A DNA stretch of 64,000 bases from Verrucomicrobia bacterium UBA7008 (GTDB lineage: Bacteria; Verrucomicrobiota; Kiritimatiellia; RFP12; UBA1067). The notes under the pieces were generated by a model, which saw nothing but the letters and a program-made list of their open reading frames with translations, did not search any database and had not been told where the DNA came from. Numbering within the stretch: position 1 is the first letter of the stretch; every line of letters begins with the position of its first letter. Of the stretch, positions 27,289-34,627 are shown piece after piece. The DNA lies in contig DJXI01000024.1 in the NCBI GenBank assembly GCA_002449695.1, positions 65,956-129,955 of the forward strand, written 5' to 3'. The translations under genes were made by a program, and so were the position numbers.

Positions 27289-27738
27289 TTAGATGACCTC
27301 CACTTTCATTGTTAGGTTGTTTTGGGAAATGACTTTCACGAGCGTGCCCGCCGCGATCGGCGCGTCCGCCCGCGCCGTCCATTCGGCGTCGCCGATCTCG
27401 ACGCGCCCCGCGTCCGGCGGCGCGATCGGCACCGTCACGCGACCGGTGCGGCCGACGGAACCGTTGTCGAAATCCTCCGCCGACGCGACCTCGCGGCCCG
27501 AGAAGACGCTTTTCATCCACCGCCGCAGCACGAGGATGTAGACGATGGAGAACGCCGAGAACGCGGCGAGCTGCACGGCGAGCGTGAACGCGTCGCCGAA
27601 CGCGAAGCGCAGGAGCCCGACCGTCGCCGCCGCGAGGCCGAAGAAGAAGATCACGAAGCCCGGCGCGAGGAGCTCCAGAAACATCAAAATCGCGCCGGCG
27701 TAGAGCCACAGCCAGCCGCAGCTGAAGATTCCGTTCAT
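27289..27738 (-). CDS. NfeD-like membrane protein
   Basis: The protein has 149 residues. Three to four N-terminal membrane segments (LWLYAGAILMFLELLAPGF, VIFFFGLAAATVGLL, LAVQLAAFSAFSIVYILVL) are followed by a C-terminal OB-fold domain (GRTGRVTVPIAPPDAGRVEI, GTLVKVISQNNLTMKVEV). It is the short form without a ClpP-like protease domain. It pairs functionally with the SPFH protein encoded 1 bp downstream. It overlaps the dnaX stop by 4 bp (ATGA). Confidence 0.9.
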   Translation of the reverse strand: MNGIFSCGWLWLYAGAILMFLELLAPGFVIFFFGLAAATVGLLRFAFGDAFTLAVQLAAFSAFSIVYILVLRRWMKSVFSGREVASAEDFDNGSVGRTGRVTVPIAPPDAGRVEIGDAEWTARADAPIAAGTLVKVISQNNLTMKVEVI

Positions 27739-29183
27739 GGTCTTTTCTCCTTGATGTCGGCGATCGTCGCGCCCGGCAGCGAATTCAGCAGCTCGTTCAG
27801 CACCGGGTCGTTCAGGATATCGCTTCGGTTGGCAAAACTTTTGGCCGGCGGTTCCGGCGCGGGCGGCGGTTGCGGCGCGACCGGCGCAGCGGGCGCGGGC
27901 GATGCAGCGGGCGCAGGCGATGCAGCGGGCGCAGGCGATGCAGCGGCGGGCTTCGGCGCGACCGGCACCGGCTTCGCCACGGGCGCGACCGGCGCGGCCG
28001 GTGCCGCCGTCGGCAGCTCCACCGCGCCGCCGCCGGCGTTCTTCAGCGCCCGCACGACGCGCAGCAGCTCCTCGATCGTCGCCGTCGTCGCGATGCGGCT
28101 CGCGCGGATGAGCGACATTTCAATGAGCGTGCGCACGCTCAGCACGTAGCGGAGCTTGTCCTCCATGTCCGCGAGCTGATCGCAGATCCGGAAGACGCGC
28201 CCCGCGTCGATGCCCTTGGCCTGTTCGACGAGCACCTTCACCTGGTCGGGCGTCGCCGTCAGCGACTTGGACGCCGGTCCCAGCGCCTGCACGACGACAA
28301 GGTTGCGGAAGTGCTGCAGGAGTTCGCCCGCGAGCCGCCGCATGTTCTTGCCCGACGAATCGAACATCTCGATGGACGAGAGGATCTGCGCGACGTCGCC
28401 CGTCAGGATCGCCTGCGCGAGCGTTTCGAGCGCGCGGCGCGAGACGAGCCCGAACACGCCGAGCGCGTCCGCCTCCGTCACCTTGTCGCCCTTGAAGGAA
28501 ATGAGCTGGTCGAGCGACGAGAGCGCGTCGCGCATGCCGCCTTCCGCGCCGCGCGCGATGGCGAGGAGCGCATCCTCCTCCGCGTCGATCTTCTCCTTTT
28601 CGCAGATGTACCTCAGGCGCGAAACGATGTCGTTCGTCTGGATGCGCCGCAGGTCGAAGCGCTGGCAGCGGCTGACGATCGTCGCGAGCACCTTGTCGCC
28701 CTCCGTCGTCGCGAAGATGAACCGGACGTGCGGCGGCGGCTCTTCGAGCGTCTTCAGGAGCGCGTTCCACGCCGCGTTGGAGAGCATGTGGCATTCGTCG
28801 ATGATGAAGATCTTGAACTTCCCGTTCGCGGGCTTGAACTGCACCGACTCGATGATCGGCTTGACGTCGTCGACCTTGTTGTGCGAGGCGGCGTCGAGCT
28901 CGGTGACGTCGAGCGAGCGGCCCGCCGCGATCTCGCGACAGTTGACGCACGCGCCGCACGGCTCCACGCCGTTGGGGCTGAGGCAGTTGAGCGCCTTCGC
29001 GAAAATGCGGCTCATCGTCGTCTTGCCGATGCCGCGCGGGCCGATGAAGAGATAGGCGTTGGCGATGCGGTTCGCCTCGATCGCGTGGCGCAGCGTCTTG
29101 ACGACATGCTCCTGCCCGATCACGTCGTCGAACGTCATCGGGCGGTACTTGAGCGGCAGGGCGATGTGCTGCACTTCTTCCAT
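27735..29183 (-). CDS. dnaX: DNA polymerase III subunit tau/gamma
   Basis: The protein has 482 residues. It starts IALPLKYRPMTFDDVIGQEH. Walker A is GPRGIGKTT, zinc-binding Cys residues are in CLSPNGVEPCGACVNC, Walker B is FIIDECHML, and sensor residues follow in FATTEGDKV. It loads the beta clamp. From about residue 375 there is an Ala/Pro linker (AAASPAPAASPAPAASPAPA) encoded by a tandem 18-bp repeat, then a short conserved-looking end (ILNDPVLNELLNSLPG). The -10 box ends 8 nt before the ATG and no ribosome site is visible. It is the first gene of a five-gene operon. Confidence 0.96.
   Translation of the reverse strand: MEEVQHIALPLKYRPMTFDDVIGQEHVVKTLRHAIEANRIANAYLFIGPRGIGKTTMSRIFAKALNCLSPNGVEPCGACVNCREIAAGRSLDVTELDAASHNKVDDVKPIIESVQFKPANGKFKIFIIDECHMLSNAAWNALLKTLEEPPPHVRFIFATTEGDKVLATIVSRCQRFDLRRIQTNDIVSRLRYICEKEKIDAEEDALLAIARGAEGGMRDALSSLDQLISFKGDKVTEADALGVFGLVSRRALETLAQAILTGDVAQILSSIEMFDSSGKNMRRLAGELLQHFRNLVVVQALGPASKSLTATPDQVKVLVEQAKGIDAGRVFRICDQLADMEDKLRYVLSVRTLIEMSLIRASRIATTATIEELLRVVRALKNAGGGAVELPTAAPAAPVAPVAKPVPVAPKPAAASPAPAASPAPAASPAPAAPVAPQPPPAPEPPAKSFANRSDILNDPVLNELLNSLPGATIADIKEKRP
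27897..27947. repeat. 18-bp tandem repeat in the dnaX linker
   Basis: About three copies of an 18-bp unit (GGCGATGCAGCGGGCGCA), coding the ASPAPA linker repeat. Copy number is likely to vary between strains. Confidence 0.75.
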
Positions 29184-29191
29184 GTGCGGTA

Positions 29192-29200
29192 ATTATACCA
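29192..29200 (-). promoter_or_regulatory. Leaderless-type promoter of dnaX
   Basis: Minus strand TGGTATAAT; the hexamer (29192-29197) ends 8 nt before the ATG. Confidence 0.65.
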
Positions 29201-29329
29201 AATCTCCGCGCTCCCCGCCACCCCCAAGGGATGGTGGAATATTTCCAGTTTTCATTCGATGAATGCGGTTGTATCGTATGTGGTTGTGTTTGACCGTCCA
29301 GCGTGCGGCTTGTTTCGCACACCGCTCGT

Positions 29330-29344
29330 GCCGCCTTCGGCGGC
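29330..29344. repeat. Hairpin in gene-free stretch 29184-29610
   Basis: GCCGCC-TTC-GGCGGC is a perfect 6-bp stem with a 3-nt loop. The surrounding 427-bp stretch has no convincing gene: a 70-codon plus frame and an upstream extension of dnaX both run through repeat sequence. Confidence 0.6.
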
Positions 29345-29422
29345 TCGGCCTGCGGCCGCGGGTGATATTCAACGGTGCTCACGATGTCAGGCCGGGCGCT
29401 CTGCGCGTCCTTCACCCCGCTA

Positions 29423-29606
29423 TTCTAGATTAGCTAGACCGCGCGCGACGCGCGCTATTCTAGATGTCTAGGATTCTAGATGAGCCCGCGTGAGCGGGCG
29501 GTCTCGCGGAGCGAGCAACGCGAGCGGTCTAGCCCACCTCGAATTGCCCCGCCGTGCGGCGCACAATTCGGCACTGCGGCGCGTTGAGGACAACGCGCAC
29601 GGCGCG
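29423..29606. repeat. CTAG-rich element with nested hairpins after the MurC-like gene
   Basis: Six CTAG tetramers occur in about 108 bp (29425, 29434, 29460, 29468, 29476, 29529), plus GCCCGC-GTGA-GCGGGC. Two inverted pairs follow: CGAATTG/CAATTCG at about 29539-29570 and GCGTTG-AGGA-CAACGC at about 29581-29596. This is downstream of the MurC-like stop; it may fold as the mRNA 3' end. Confidence 0.6.
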
Positions 29607-29610
29607 GCCG

Positions 29611-30828
29611 TCAGCCCAGGCGGGCGGCGATGGCCGAGGCGAGCGCAGGCAGGTCGGGATCGCGCGCGCCGCACGTCGCGAACGCCGCGAAATCCGCCGC
29701 GTGCGCGGCGACCCAGTCCAGCGCCTCGGCGTGGCCCGACACGAGCACGCACTTGTCATCGCCCAGCTTCTCCGCCAGCGCGTCCGAGTTGATCGACCGG
29801 TCGGTCGTCCCGCCCGCGTCGTAAACCGGCAGCAGCACGAGCCGGTCCTGCGGCCGGATCACCGCGTTGAACATCGCCGCGAGATTGTCCAGCATCTTCC
29901 TCAGCGGCGCATAGCCGTGGGGCCGCCACACGACGCACAGTCCCCCTTCGGGATGCTCCTCCGCGAGCGTCGTCCACATCGCGCGCAGCTTCTCGGGATT
30001 GTGCGCGTAGTCGTCGTACACGTTGTCGCCGTGGCGCTCGAGCCGGCGCTCCACGCCGACGAAATTGAGCAGCGACGCGCGCGCCTTCTCCTCGTCGCAG
30101 CCGAGCCGGACCGCCATCCGGAGCGCCATCGCCGCGTTCGCGCGGTTGTGCGCGCCCGGCACCGACGTCGCGACGGCCGCCGGCGCGTCGCCGGCCGGCG
30201 CGCGTCCGTCCACGAGCGGCCCCGGCAGATCCCGGATGAACGCGTCGAAGACCTCGTCCATCTCCTCCTTCGAATAATGATCGGCGGACGCGTTCGTGAC
30301 GACGGCCGCGTACGGCTTGAACGCCACGAGCGACTTGTCGCTCTCGTCCACCTCGGCGACGGCGTAATCGCCGCGCCCGAACCGCACCGCCCCTTCCCAG
30401 CCGGGGACGTTCGCGCCGTTGACGCACAGCGGATCGAGCCCGCATTCCGCGAGCACGTGGCCGAGCATCGCCGTCACCGTCGACTTGCCGCACGTCCCCA
30501 CGACCGCGACGAGCTTGTAGGGCGCGAGCGCGCGGGCGAGCGCCTGCGCGCGGTGCACGACGGGAATGCCCTGCGCGCGCGCCGCCACGAGATCGCGGTT
30601 GTCGTCCTCGATCGCCGTCGAGACGATCACTTCGTCGGGCAGGTCCGCGCCCGGCGCAAAGGCGCGGCCGTCGTCCCGCGTGCACGTCACGCCCAGACGG
30701 CGCAGAAACGTGATGTTGTTCGTGTCGAGGTTGCGGTCGCTGCCCGAAACCTTCTCGCCGAGCTTCACGAGCGCGGTCGCGAGCGCGCTCATCCCCACGC
30801 CGCCGATGCCGATCAAATGGTGCTTCAT
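29611..30828 (-). CDS. murC: Mur ligase, MurC-like (UDP-N-acetylmuramate--L-alanine ligase)
   Basis: The protein has 405 residues. The N-terminal UDP-sugar Rossmann domain begins MKHHLIGIGGVGMSALATAL, the MurC hallmark. The P-loop is VVGTCGKSTVTAML, where MurC usually has GTHGKTTTT. The central domain has ADHYSKEEMDEV, and GVERRLERHGDNVYDDYAHNP replaces the usual DDYAHHP. It is about 50-80 residues shorter than typical MurC. Function as the L-alanine-adding enzyme is likely, but the P-loop and DDYAHNP changes leave room for a MurC/Mpl-like paralog. It follows the HU gene and is not in the mraZ cluster. No clear ribosome site; the HU terminator hairpin lies just upstream. Confidence 0.75.
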   Translation of the reverse strand: MKHHLIGIGGVGMSALATALVKLGEKVSGSDRNLDTNNITFLRRLGVTCTRDDGRAFAPGADLPDEVIVSTAIEDDNRDLVAARAQGIPVVHRAQALARALAPYKLVAVVGTCGKSTVTAMLGHVLAECGLDPLCVNGANVPGWEGAVRFGRGDYAVAEVDESDKSLVAFKPYAAVVTNASADHYSKEEMDEVFDAFIRDLPGPLVDGRAPAGDAPAAVATSVPGAHNRANAAMALRMAVRLGCDEEKARASLLNFVGVERRLERHGDNVYDDYAHNPEKLRAMWTTLAEEHPEGGLCVVWRPHGYAPLRKMLDNLAAMFNAVIRPQDRLVLLPVYDAGGTTDRSINSDALAEKLGDDKCVLVSGHAEALDWVAAHAADFAAFATCGARDPDLPALASAIAARLG

Positions 30829-30837
30829 CTAAACCAA

Positions 30838-30863
30838 GTGGGGGCCCGTTCCGGCCCCCACTC
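30838..30863 (-). terminator. Hairpin between the HU-like gene and the MurC-like gene
   Basis: AGTGGGGGCC-CGTTCC-GGCCCCCACT is a perfect 10-bp stem, followed on the minus strand by TTGGTTT. It probably terminates or attenuates transcription from the HU gene into the ligase gene. Confidence 0.7.
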
Positions 30864-30885
30864 CTTTTGCGTCGTTGCGCAGAAA

Positions 30886-31188
30886 TCAGCCAAGGACCGC
30901 GTCCTTGAACGCCTTGCACGCGACGATCTTGACGACCTTCTTCGCCTTGATCTTGATCTGCTCGCCGGTCGCGGGGTTGCGGCCCATGCGCGCCGGACGC
31001 TTGATCAGCTTGACCTTGCCGACGCCGGGGAGCATGAGGCCCTTCTCCTCCTGCTTCGCGCCCTTGATCGCGATGTCGACGAGCTTCTCGTAGACCGCGA
31101 CGGCCTGCTTCTTGCTGATGCCGGCCGCCTCCGCGAGGGCCGCCATGATACCGCTCTTGGTTGTCGGGATGACTTCTTTCTTCGCCAT
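30886..31188 (-). CDS. HU/IHF-family DNA-binding protein
   Basis: The protein has 100 residues. The HU fold is seen in MAALAEAAGISKKQAVAVYE, LMLPGVGKVKLIKRPARMGR and the arm motif GRNPATGEQIKIKAKKVVK. It bends DNA as part of nucleoid architecture. The start at 31188 is chosen because AAGGATCAAAAATC precedes the ATG; the longer frame to 31272 covers the promoter. No neighbour points to a special role. Confidence 0.93.
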   Translation of the reverse strand: MAKKEVIPTTKSGIMAALAEAAGISKKQAVAVYEKLVDIAIKGAKQEEKGLMLPGVGKVKLIKRPARMGRNPATGEQIKIKAKKVVKIVACKAFKDAVLG

Positions 31189-31243
31189 GATTTTTGATCC
31201 TTTTTGAACCCCCGCAGAACTGTTCCTTGGTGGGTATGCGCAT

Positions 31244-31272
31244 AATATACCAATAAAATTGGTGTTGCGCAA
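31244..31272 (-). promoter_or_regulatory. Promoter of the HU-like gene
   Basis: Minus strand TTGCGC (31267-31272), 17-bp spacer, TATATT (31244-31249) in a TGG extended context. Confidence 0.7.
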
Positions 31273-31320
31273 GGGGGTATTTAAAAAAAATCAATAAATA
31301 TTGAGGTGTCGCGGGGGTGA

Positions 31321-31358
31321 GGTGCACAAAGTCTAGTGTTTTCAGGGCTTTGCGCACC
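31321..31358 (-). terminator. Hairpin after the GH2 gene
   Basis: GGTGCACAAAG (31321-31331) pairs with CTTTGCGCACC (31348-31358) with one G-T pair and a 16-nt loop. It lies about 20 bp after the GH2 stop. An A/T-rich run (31281-31303) follows downstream but not directly. Confidence 0.5.
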
Positions 31359-31378
31359 CCACAACATCTTGTGTCGCG

Positions 31379-34300
31379 CTACTGAACGGTGATGTCCACG
31401 CGGCGGTTGTTCTCGTCCGTCTCGACCTTCAGGCCGGGGATGTAGCCGAGCAGCGGCCCCAGTTCGCCCGCGAGCACGCCGTGCTCGCCCGTCATCTCGA
31501 AGTTGGTCAGGTTCTTCTCCCGCCCGTTGTCCTCGAAGAGCACCGTCAGCCCGGCGACCGCGTCGATCTCCTTGCCGCCCGCCGTGTACGTCAGCGTCGG
31601 CCGGTACGGCGAGGGCGAGAGCCGGCGGAGATACTTCTTGTTCGCCGGGATCTTCTTCGCGCTGTACGTGTACGTCACGTCCGCGCCCGCCGCCTTGAGC
31701 GCCGCGAGCACGGGCTCGTACGGGCAGACGACGCCCGTCGACGCATCGGGCTTGAACGCCTGCGTCTTCTTCGGGAACACGACCGGCGTGCCGTTGACGC
31801 GCACCGCGTACGGCACCGCGCCCGCCCGGCCCTCCAGGTCGCGCACCGGCGGCACGGGATGCGCCACCGTGTAGTTCTTCGCGTTCTTCGGCCGCTCCTG
31901 CGGCATCTCGCGCGCGAGCCCGCCCGCGACCGCGACCGGCACGCTCGTCAGCTCCACCGCCGCGCGCAGGCCGTTCGCGCACGTCGCCGCGAGCGACACC
32001 TTGCCCGCCGTGCGCGACGCCTTGAGGAAGACGCGGTTGACGCCCTGCTCCAGATTCACCCAGTCCTTGCCCACGGGCGAGGTCGCGTCGAACGTGCCCG
32101 AGTTCCAGCCGCCCATGAACGTCGCGTCGCCCGTGAGCGTGAACGTCACGCGGTCGTCCGCGAGCGGCAGCACACGGCCCTGCGCGTCGACGAGCTTCAC
32201 GTCGACGACCGCGATGTCCGCGCCGTCCGCGCGCCAGCCCGCCGGTCCGACGTGCGCGCCCAGGACGAGCTTCGCCGCGTCGCCGACCGTCTCGATGCGG
32301 TCGCGCGCGATCTCGTTGCCCGCCGCATCCTTCGCGACGGCCTCGACCGCGCCCGCCTCCGTCACGTCCACGTCCGGGAACGCGAACGCGAAGAGCCCCT
32401 TCGCCGGTTCGGTGGCGACGCCCTGCGAGCGGCCGTTGACGAACAGCTCGATCGACGCGACCTGAAGCGAGCCGATCACGTAGACCGTCTTGCGTGTCGG
32501 GTCGCGCTGCGTGCGCGCGCCCGTGTACGTGATCTTCCTGCCGTCGTTCACCTTCTCGTTGTACCAGTAGCTGTCCGCCGTCTTCTTCGGGTAGTTCCAG
32601 TGGCCGAGGATCTTGATCTGCGGCGTCTGCGAATAGAGGCACTGGTGGACGTAGAAGTTCTCCTTCGGGATGCGCACCGCGTCGACGCGCCCCGACGAAC
32701 GGCAGTTCTCCGTGTTGGAGTTGCGCCCGTGCTGGTTGCAGTCGGTCCAGCAGAGCATCGCGCACGCGCTGTAGTACCGGCCGAGGCGGCCCGCCGCGCG
32801 GTTGCCGTAGAAGTAGCTGTAGCCGTCCGACGCGTCGACGTTCGAGAGCGCGAACTCCTCCTGCGTCAGGTCGTAGCAGTTGTACATCCACTCCTTCGCG
32901 CCGCTCGCCAGGCGCGTGCAGACGAAGTTGAAGTCCGGCGGCGTGAAGCGGTCCCAGAGCCGCCGCGCCGATTCCTCGCGGCAGTACTCCGTCTCCATGA
33001 TCGGCAGCCAGCGGCCCGTCTTCGCCATCGCGGCGGCGGCCTTCACGTCCTGACGGTGGATCATCGTGCCGACATACTCCGCCTCGGCGACCTGCTCGGC
33101 CGTCTGAAGCGTGCGGCAGCCCATGAAGCGCCCGCCGTGCGGATCGAGCGCTTCCTTCAGCTCGCGCATCTCCCTCATGTGCGCGGGCGTGATCTGGTTG
33201 TTGCCCGCCTCCCAGAAGAAGACGGACGGCGCGTTGCGGAAGTAGACGATCGCCTCGCGCATCGCCTCGACGCGCTGCTCCCACTGCCGGCCCGACGTGT
33301 CGTTCTCCTTGTCGCCCGCGGGGCACACGTTCACGACGCCCGCCTTGTCGCACGCGCGCACGAGCGACGGCTTGGGCGTGACGTGCATCCAGCGGATGAA
33401 GTTCGCCTTCGAGCGGCGCACGAGCTCCATGTCGCAGTCGTTCAGCCAGTCGGGCGCGACGCCGATCGCCGCCCACGAGCTCGTCGAGCGCTGCGCGTAG
33501 CCGGGCAGCCACGTCGGCCGGCCGTTGATCGTCACGCCCGCGTCGCGGGCGAAGCCGACCTGGCGGAAGCCCGTGCGCACCGTCGTCTCGTCCAGCACGC
33601 GCGCGCCGTCCGCGAGGAGCCGCACCGTGACGTCGTAGAGGAACGGCGTGTCCGGCGACCAGAACGTCAGGTTCGTCGCCCGCGCGACCGCGACGAACGT
33701 GCGGCCGTCCGTGCGGCTGTCGATCGCCCCCAGCCGGGCACCGCCGTCGAACGCGAACGCGATCTGCTTCGCCGCGCCCGCGACCTCGGCTTCGACGTGG
33801 ATCGTCGCCGCACCCTTCGCGAGATCGAAATCGTCCGCCCACACGTAGACGCCCGTCGTCTTCAGGTTCGCCCACAAGGGCAGCGTGAGGTAGGCGTCGT
33901 TCGCCTTGACGTGGAGGCGCACGTTGCCCGTGAGCCCGCCCTGCACGGGATTGAAGTCGCTGCCGTTCCACTGGTAGGCCGTGCCCTTCCAGTCGCCCGG
34001 CTCGTCCGCCGATTCAGCGGAATACTCCTTCATGCCGCGCCCCGAGGAACTGTCGGTGAGAACGCAGACGAGCGCCGGGCGGCCGGGCGTGACGAACGGC
34101 GTCAGGTCGTAGCCCGTCGGCGCGGTGCCCGCTTCGTAGAAGCCGACGAGCCGGCCGTCCACGTAGACATACTGCGTCTGGCGGATCGCCTCGAATTCGA
34201 GGAAGAAGTGACGCCCGGCGGGAATCGTGAGGCGCTTGCGGTACGCCATCCAGCCGCGGAACATCGACGCCTCGCCCGCGTCGCTCGCGTGGTTGTCGTA

Positions 34301-34534
34301 CGTGTCGTGCGCGTTGACAGGATGCGGCACGCTGACCGTCTCCCAGGCGGAATCGTCGTAGTCCGGCGCGTAGACGGGGCGGCCGTTCTGGAGGTTGCCG
34401 TCGACCGCCGCCTGAAGGCCTCGGCCCCAATTGAGCTTGGAGAACTTCCAGTCGACGTTCATGTTGTAGACCTCGGCGAACGCGCCCGACGCGAGGCCGA
34501 CACCGCACAGGAAGGCAAGGAATTTCATTTTCAT
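31379..34534 (-). CDS. Secreted GH2-family protein lacking the usual acid/base glutamate, with C-terminal stalk-like domain
   Basis: The protein has 1051 residues with a signal peptide (MKMKFLAFLCGVGLASGAFAE). The GH2 order is jelly-roll domain (WMAYRKRLTIPAGRHFFLEFEAI and after), immunoglobulin-like domain, then barrel. At the acid/base position, near residue 443, the sequence is FFWEAGNNQ where GH2 has WSLGNE, so the catalytic Glu is Asn. The nucleophile region METEY near 515 is kept. Ig-like domains follow, and residues about 900-1051 (VPYAVRVNGTPVVF, YIPGLKVETDENNRRVDITV) resemble a copper-amine-oxidase N-terminal/stalk domain. It may use another acid or be a lectin-like GH2 derivative. 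The start avoids an upstream TTG; the -10 box ends 7 nt before this ATG (leaderless). It carries palindrome site 3. Confidence 0.8.
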   Translation of the reverse strand: MKMKFLAFLCGVGLASGAFAEVYNMNVDWKFSKLNWGRGLQAAVDGNLQNGRPVYAPDYDDSAWETVSVPHPVNAHDTYDNHASDAGEASMFRGWMAYRKRLTIPAGRHFFLEFEAIRQTQYVYVDGRLVGFYEAGTAPTGYDLTPFVTPGRPALVCVLTDSSSGRGMKEYSAESADEPGDWKGTAYQWNGSDFNPVQGGLTGNVRLHVKANDAYLTLPLWANLKTTGVYVWADDFDLAKGAATIHVEAEVAGAAKQIAFAFDGGARLGAIDSRTDGRTFVAVARATNLTFWSPDTPFLYDVTVRLLADGARVLDETTVRTGFRQVGFARDAGVTINGRPTWLPGYAQRSTSSWAAIGVAPDWLNDCDMELVRRSKANFIRWMHVTPKPSLVRACDKAGVVNVCPAGDKENDTSGRQWEQRVEAMREAIVYFRNAPSVFFWEAGNNQITPAHMREMRELKEALDPHGGRFMGCRTLQTAEQVAEAEYVGTMIHRQDVKAAAAMAKTGRWLPIMETEYCREESARRLWDRFTPPDFNFVCTRLASGAKEWMYNCYDLTQEEFALSNVDASDGYSYFYGNRAAGRLGRYYSACAMLCWTDCNQHGRNSNTENCRSSGRVDAVRIPKENFYVHQCLYSQTPQIKILGHWNYPKKTADSYWYNEKVNDGRKITYTGARTQRDPTRKTVYVIGSLQVASIELFVNGRSQGVATEPAKGLFAFAFPDVDVTEAGAVEAVAKDAAGNEIARDRIETVGDAAKLVLGAHVGPAGWRADGADIAVVDVKLVDAQGRVLPLADDRVTFTLTGDATFMGGWNSGTFDATSPVGKDWVNLEQGVNRVFLKASRTAGKVSLAATCANGLRAAVELTSVPVAVAGGLAREMPQERPKNAKNYTVAHPVPPVRDLEGRAGAVPYAVRVNGTPVVFPKKTQAFKPDASTGVVCPYEPVLAALKAAGADVTYTYSAKKIPANKKYLRRLSPSPYRPTLTYTAGGKEIDAVAGLTVLFEDNGREKNLTNFEMTGEHGVLAGELGPLLGYIPGLKVETDENNRRVDITVQ

Positions 34535-34541
34535 GCGCAAT

Positions 34542-34591
34542 AGTATATCATACTTCCCCCGCCGCGGCCCTACCCGAAAGTGTAGGGCCGC
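34542..34591 (-). promoter_or_regulatory. Glycosidase-type promoter: -10 box plus palindrome site 3, inside a 10-bp hairpin
   Basis: The -10 box is TATACT (34542-34547) in TGATATACT. The 14-mer TACCCGAAAGTGTA lies at 34571-34584, separated by 23 bp. It sits in a larger perfect inverted repeat GCGGCCCTAC/GTAGGGCCGC (34564-34591), which may also terminate the upstream gene. Confidence 0.65.
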
Positions 34592-34627
34592 CGCCTCCAG
34601 AAGTAAACGCGCCTCTTCCGCCGCGCG

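Noticed and set aside
29184-29415. Minus frame extending dnaX upstream by about 77 codons
   Set aside because: It crosses the promoter and hairpin sequence, and the encoded peptide has no DnaX similarity; canonical DnaX starts at 29183.
31481-34543. A 1020-codon plus-strand frame opposite the GH2 gene
   Set aside because: Antisense shadow; no conserved motif, while the minus strand shows GH2 domains.
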